A stretch of DNA of 9,280 nucleotides, from assembly GCA_050115555.1 (NCBI GenBank), contig JASFQI010000190.1, forward strand, positions 1-9,280, in the 5' to 3' direction. Shown in pieces: positions 5,780 to 9,280 of this stretch. Made by a program: the position numbers and the translations under genes. Numbering within the stretch: position 1 is the first letter of the stretch; the number at the start of each line of letters is the position of its first letter. Source of the DNA: JASFQI01 sp050115555. GTDB lineage: Bacteria > Desulfobacterota > DSM-4660 > Desulfatiglandales > HGW-15. The notes beneath the pieces were generated by a model, which was given only the letters and a program-made list of their open reading frames with translations, was not told the DNA's origin and did not search any database.

Positions 5780-8700
5780 ATGCTGTCGAACTTCTTTCTG
5801 GATCGCCCGGTCTTTGCCTGGGTGATTGCCATCATCCTGATGCTGGCGGGCGGGATGGCCATCTACAACCTGCCCATCTCGCAGTATCCTCCCATCGCGC
5901 CCCCGTCCATTGCCATCCGCGCTTTTTACCCCGGGGCCTCGGCGCAGACCGTGGAAAACAGCGTGGTCCAGATCATCGAGCAGAAGATGACCGGCTTTGA
6001 CAACCTGCTGTACATGGACTCCACCAGCGACTCGTCCGGCGCCGGCCGAATCGAGCTCACCTTCACGCCGGGGACCGATCCGAACCTGGCCTGGTCCCAG
6101 GTGCAGAACAAGCTCCAGCTCGCCATGTCGAGCCTGCCGGATATGGTGCAGCGACAGGGGGTCATGGTCAGCAAGTCCACCCGAAACTACTTGATTCTCG
6201 TGGGCCTGATCTCGGAAGACGGCAGCATGGACGGTCATGACCTGACAGACTATGCCCAATCCAATATCGAAAAGGTGCTGGCACGCGTACCCGGTGTCGG
6301 AGAGGTCAACAGCTTTGGAGCCCAGTATGCCATGCGCGTCTGGCTGAACCCGGATAAGCTGGTGGACTACCAGCTGACCATCGCGGATGTGGTCGCAGGC
6401 CTTCGCGCCTACAACGTGGAGGTCTCTGCCGGTCAGTTCGGCGGGGTCCCTGCGGTGGAGGGTCAGAGGCTGAACGCCTCCATCGTCGTTCAGAACCTCT
6501 TGAAGACCCCGGAGGAGTTCGCTGCGGTTCCGCTCCGGACCAACCCGGACGGTTCCATCGTCCGCGTGGGGGATGTGGGGCGCACGGAGCTGGGCGCGGA
6601 GCGCTATGAGACCGAAGGGCTGTACAACGGAAAGGCCAGCGCGATGCTGGCCATCCGGCAGGCCCCGGGAGCCAATGCCCTGAACACCGCGGGTGCCGTG
6701 CGAGCCAAAATGGAGGAGCTGTCCCATTACTTTCCCGCGGGCGTGAAAGCGGTGTACCCCTTTGACACCACACCCTTTGTGAGGGTCGCCATCGAAGAGG
6801 TGGTCAAGACCCTGCTCGAAGCGATCGGGCTGGTGTTTCTGGTGATGTTTCTTTTCCTGGGCAGCTTCCGGGCAACGCTGATTCCCACGGTGGCCGTACC
6901 GGTGGTCATCCTGGGGACCTTCGCCGTACTGGGGCTCTTCGGGTTTTCCATCAACATGTTGACCATGTTCGCCATGGTGCTGGCCATCGGCCTGCTGGTG
7001 GACGATGCCATCGTGGTGGTGGAAAACGTGGAGCGCGTCATGCACGACGAAGGGCTGTCGCCGAGGGAGGCGACCCGCAAGTCCATGGGAGAGATCACCA
7101 GCGCCCTGATCGGCATCGGTCTGGTGCTCTCCGCCGTGTTCGGCCCCATGGCGTTTTTCGGCGGTTCCACGGGCGTGATCTACCGGCAGTTCTCCGTCAC
7201 CATCATCTCCGCCATGCTGCTCTCGGTCGTGGTCGCCCTGATCCTGACCCCCGTCCTCTGTGCGTCGCTTCTGAAACCCGTGCCCCAGGGGCACGAGGCC
7301 TCGAAAACCGGGTTCTTCCTTTTCCGGCCGTTCTTTCGGGGGTTCAACCGGCTGTTCAACTGGACCCGTGATACGTACCAGGGCCTGGTCGGGCGGATCC
7401 TGAATAAAAAACTCCGACACCTGCTTCTATACCTCGTTATCCTCGCGGCCCTGGGTTTCCTGTTCCAGCGCATGCCCACGGCATATCTCCCGGATGAGGA
7501 CCAGGGCATCATGCTCATCCAGGCGCAGCTCCCCACAGGCTCCACACTGGAGCAGACGGCAGAGATCATGAAGGAGGTCCGAGACTACCTTCTAGAGGAG
7601 GAGGGCGAGGCCGTGATGTCGGTCATGACCCTTACGGGCCGAAGCTTTGGCGGCGCCGGCCAGAATCTGGGCATGGGATTTGTCCGGCTTCAGGACTGGG
7701 AGCTTCGCCAAAGGCCGGATTTGAAGGTGGACGCCGTGGCCCGTCGCGCCATGGGGCGGTTTTCCCGGATTCGAAACGCCCGGGTGTTTGCCTTTGCGCC
7801 GCCGGCCATCCCGGAGCTGGGCCATTCCAAAGGGTTTGACCTCCAGCTTCAGGATCGCGGCGGCATGGGGCATGCCAAGCTGATGCAGGCCCGCAATCAA
7901 CTGCTGGGCATGGCCATGCAGGACGAGCGCCTGACCCGCGTGCGCCCCAACGGCATGGACGATGTGCCCCAGTACCGACTGGACGTGGACTGGGAAAAGG
8001 CGGGCGCCCTGGGGGTGCCCATCAGCTCCATTCACGCCACGGTCTCCGCTGCGTTCGGAAGCGCCTATGTCAATGATTTCATGCACGGGGGGCGGGTCAA
8101 GCGGGTCTACGTCCAGGCGGACGCGCCCTACCGCATGCTTCCCACGGACCTGGAAAAGCTCTATGTGCGCAACCACGCCGGGACCATGACACCGGTTTCG
8201 GCCTTTGCATCGGGTTCCTGGGAATATGGACCCACGCAGCTGGCGCGTTTCAATGCCTTTCCGTCCATAAATATTCTGGGCGAAGCCCCGCAGGGCAGGA
8301 GCTCCGGAGAAGCCATGGAGGCCATGGAGGAGCTCGTGGCCAGGCTGCCCAAGGACATCGGCCACGACTGGAGCGGCATTTCCTTTCAGGAACGCATGGC
8401 CAAGTCCCAGTCCGGGCTGCTGTATGCGTTTTCCATGGTCGTGATTTTTCTGTGCCTGGCCGCCCTGTACGAGAGCTGGACCGTCCCCATATCGGTGATG
8501 CTGGCCCTGCCCCTGGGCGTGATCGGCGGGGTGATCGCCTCCTCGCTCCGCGGATTCCCCAATGATGTGTACTTTCAGATTGGGCTCCTCACCGTGCTCG
8601 GCCTGACCACCAAGAATGCCATTCTGATCGTCCAGTTTGCCGTGTACCGTAGGGAGGAAGAAGGCATGGGGTTGATCGAGGCTACGCTGGAGGGGGCCAG

Positions 8701-8962
8701 GCTGCGTCTGCGGCCAATTGTCATGACCTCGCTGGCCTTTGGCTTCGGCGTGCTTCCCCTGGCCGTTGCCACCGGGGCCGGTGCAGGGGCCCAAACCGCC
8801 ATCGGCACCAGCGTGCTGGGAGGCATGATCACGGCCACCTTTCTTGCCATCTTCTTCATTCCCCTTTTTTATGTGACCGTGGTAAGACTGTTCGGGAGGA
8901 AAAAAGGGGCCAGGACCAAAGAGGTCCCCACCGGTGAAAGGATTCCATCGGAGGAGCCGTAA
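5780..8962 (+). CDS. acrB: AcrB-like RND multidrug efflux transporter (HAE1 family)
   Basis: A 1060-residue inner-membrane proton/drug antiporter, close to AcrB (1049) in length and recognisably similar throughout. It opens with the family N-terminus FFLDRPVFAWVIAII (TM1, about 10-28). TM2-TM6 fall at about 342-500 and TM7 at about 546-562, with the second large periplasmic loop up to TM8 at about 879-897. The proton-relay residues are intact: D408 and D409 in LLVDDAIVVVENV, K945 in LTTKNAILIVQFA and R976 in RLRPIVMTSLAF. The porter domains carry family segments such as GVGEVNSFGAQYAMRVW and FDLQLQDRGGMGH. The GQN end of the switch loop (627-629) is kept, but several AcrB pocket phenylalanines are replaced. 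Pumps of this family export drugs, dyes, bile salts or fatty-acid-like compounds through a tripartite complex. No outer-membrane partner is encoded downstream. The C-terminal ~20 residues are basic and cytosolic. Confidence 0.96.
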   Translation: MLSNFFLDRPVFAWVIAIILMLAGGMAIYNLPISQYPPIAPPSIAIRAFYPGASAQTVENSVVQIIEQKMTGFDNLLYMDSTSDSSGAGRIELTFTPGTDPNLAWSQVQNKLQLAMSSLPDMVQRQGVMVSKSTRNYLILVGLISEDGSMDGHDLTDYAQSNIEKVLARVPGVGEVNSFGAQYAMRVWLNPDKLVDYQLTIADVVAGLRAYNVEVSAGQFGGVPAVEGQRLNASIVVQNLLKTPEEFAAVPLRTNPDGSIVRVGDVGRTELGAERYETEGLYNGKASAMLAIRQAPGANALNTAGAVRAKMEELSHYFPAGVKAVYPFDTTPFVRVAIEEVVKTLLEAIGLVFLVMFLFLGSFRATLIPTVAVPVVILGTFAVLGLFGFSINMLTMFAMVLAIGLLVDDAIVVVENVERVMHDEGLSPREATRKSMGEITSALIGIGLVLSAVFGPMAFFGGSTGVIYRQFSVTIISAMLLSVVVALILTPVLCASLLKPVPQGHEASKTGFFLFRPFFRGFNRLFNWTRDTYQGLVGRILNKKLRHLLLYLVILAALGFLFQRMPTAYLPDEDQGIMLIQAQLPTGSTLEQTAEIMKEVRDYLLEEEGEAVMSVMTLTGRSFGGAGQNLGMGFVRLQDWELRQRPDLKVDAVARRAMGRFSRIRNARVFAFAPPAIPELGHSKGFDLQLQDRGGMGHAKLMQARNQLLGMAMQDERLTRVRPNGMDDVPQYRLDVDWEKAGALGVPISSIHATVSAAFGSAYVNDFMHGGRVKRVYVQADAPYRMLPTDLEKLYVRNHAGTMTPVSAFASGSWEYGPTQLARFNAFPSINILGEAPQGRSSGEAMEAMEELVARLPKDIGHDWSGISFQERMAKSQSGLLYAFSMVVIFLCLAALYESWTVPISVMLALPLGVIGGVIASSLRGFPNDVYFQIGLLTVLGLTTKNAILIVQFAVYRREEEGMGLIEATLEGARLRLRPIVMTSLAFGFGVLPLAVATGAGAGAQTAIGTSVLGGMITATFLAIFFIPLFYVTVVRLFGRKKGARTKEVPTGERIPSEEP

Positions 8963-9011
8963 CAGGACAATGGGCGCGTCGTCAAGTGCCTGCTGAACCT
9001 GTAACGAAAGA

Positions 9012-9017
9012 GAGGTG
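9012..9017 (+). promoter_or_regulatory. Ribosome binding site of the GalT-like gene
   Basis: GAGGTG lies two bases before ATG 9020, within AGAGGTGGT. The spacing is short but the site supports this start. The preceding gap (8963-9019) shows no terminator or clear promoter. Confidence 0.45.
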
Positions 9018-9019
9018 GT

Positions 9020-9280
9020 ATGAAGTTCAAGGCCGTACATAAAGAGACCGTCATGCTGAACCCCCAGGAGGACATGGCCGAGCGCCGCATCCCCTGCGAG
9101 ATCCGCACCGATCCCCTGACCGGGCGGACCGCCAGGATCTGCCATTTCAGGGCGCTCCAGTGGGAAATCCCCGATCTGGAGGCGCTGGTGGTGGGGACCG
9201 ATGCCTGGTGTCCCTTCTGCCCGGACAAGGTGTTCAACGTGACGCCCTGCTTCCCCAAAGACCTCATTCCCGAGGGCCGA
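9020..9280 (+). CDS. Galactose-1-phosphate uridylyltransferase-like protein, N-terminal part
   Basis: The frame is open from ATG 9020 to the last base, 87 codons without a stop, so the gene continues past the window. Two features match the GalT N-terminal domain (HIT superfamily): DPLTGR at residues 31-36, similar to the NPLTG/DPLTG motif of GalT, and a zinc-type pair C64/C67 in WCPFCP at 63-68. The segment FPKDLIPEGR closes the visible part. Known GalT enzymes transfer UMP between UDP-glucose and galactose-1-phosphate through a covalent histidine; that histidine would lie beyond the window, so activity cannot be judged. Relatives act on other sugar phosphates or nucleotides. It follows the acrB-like gene by 57 bases in the same direction but has no evident functional link to efflux. 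Two further cysteines (C26, C41) are of unknown meaning. Confidence 0.62.
   Translation, partial: MKFKAVHKETVMLNPQEDMAERRIPCEIRTDPLTGRTARICHFRALQWEIPDLEALVVGTDAWCPFCPDKVFNVTPCFPKDLIPEGR

Noticed and set aside
4508..7420. 970-codon open frame on the minus strand
   Set aside because: It is antisense to the acrA- and acrB-like genes, which have clear family motifs throughout. Its product is rich in H, G, D, R and Q with no domain, as expected from the mirrored codon bias of GC-rich genes.
7592..9145. 517-codon open frame on the minus strand
   Set aside because: Antisense shadow of the acrB-like gene and the start of the GalT-like gene, with the same low-complexity H/G/Q-rich composition.

Overview
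The window is gene-dense, GC-rich bacterial DNA. A flagellar/chemotaxis-type gene pair, a panB-panE pair, a TetR-controlled AcrAB-type efflux operon and GC-rich codon use suggest a Gram-negative bacterium, perhaps a Desulfobacterota (deltaproteobacterial) lineage. That taxonomic guess comes from the overall look of the proteins, not from a marker gene. No mobile element, tRNA, rRNA or CRISPR array was seen.

Left part (1-1420, + strand): the 3' end of a FapA/DUF342 polymer-binding, coiled-coil protein, then a complete cheX encoding a CheC/CheX/FliY-family phosphatase of CheY-P. Next (1493-3300, - strand): panE and panB in the order panB-panE, giving two consecutive steps of pantoate synthesis. 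They converge on cheX, with a weak + strand hairpin/T-run between.

Upstream of panB on the same strand is a small, very basic 71-residue ORF (3391-3606) that I do not recognise. It has its own extended -10 promoter (3630-3657) and is followed by a very strong intrinsic terminator (3339-3370), only 38 bases before the panB start codon. The pan genes therefore either depend on read-through of that terminator or have a promoter I cannot see. This is the least ordinary part of the window.

A compact divergent control region (3607-3846) follows. It holds back-to-back sigma70-type promoters, a CRP/FNR-like palindrome, a second wide inverted repeat against the -35 box, and two TGAAT-type palindromes at the start of the tetR transcript that look like TetR operators.

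Right part (3847-8962, + strand): tetR-like regulator, AcrA-like membrane fusion lipoprotein and AcrB-like RND pump, closely spaced and probably one operon. No TolC-type outer-membrane channel gene follows. Instead the window ends inside a gene for a GalT-like (galactose-1-phosphate uridylyltransferase family) protein starting at 9020.

Most of the window is conventional. The points worth a second look are the small ORF/terminator arrangement ahead of panBE, the palindromes in the divergent control region, and the altered binding-pocket residues in the AcrB homologue.
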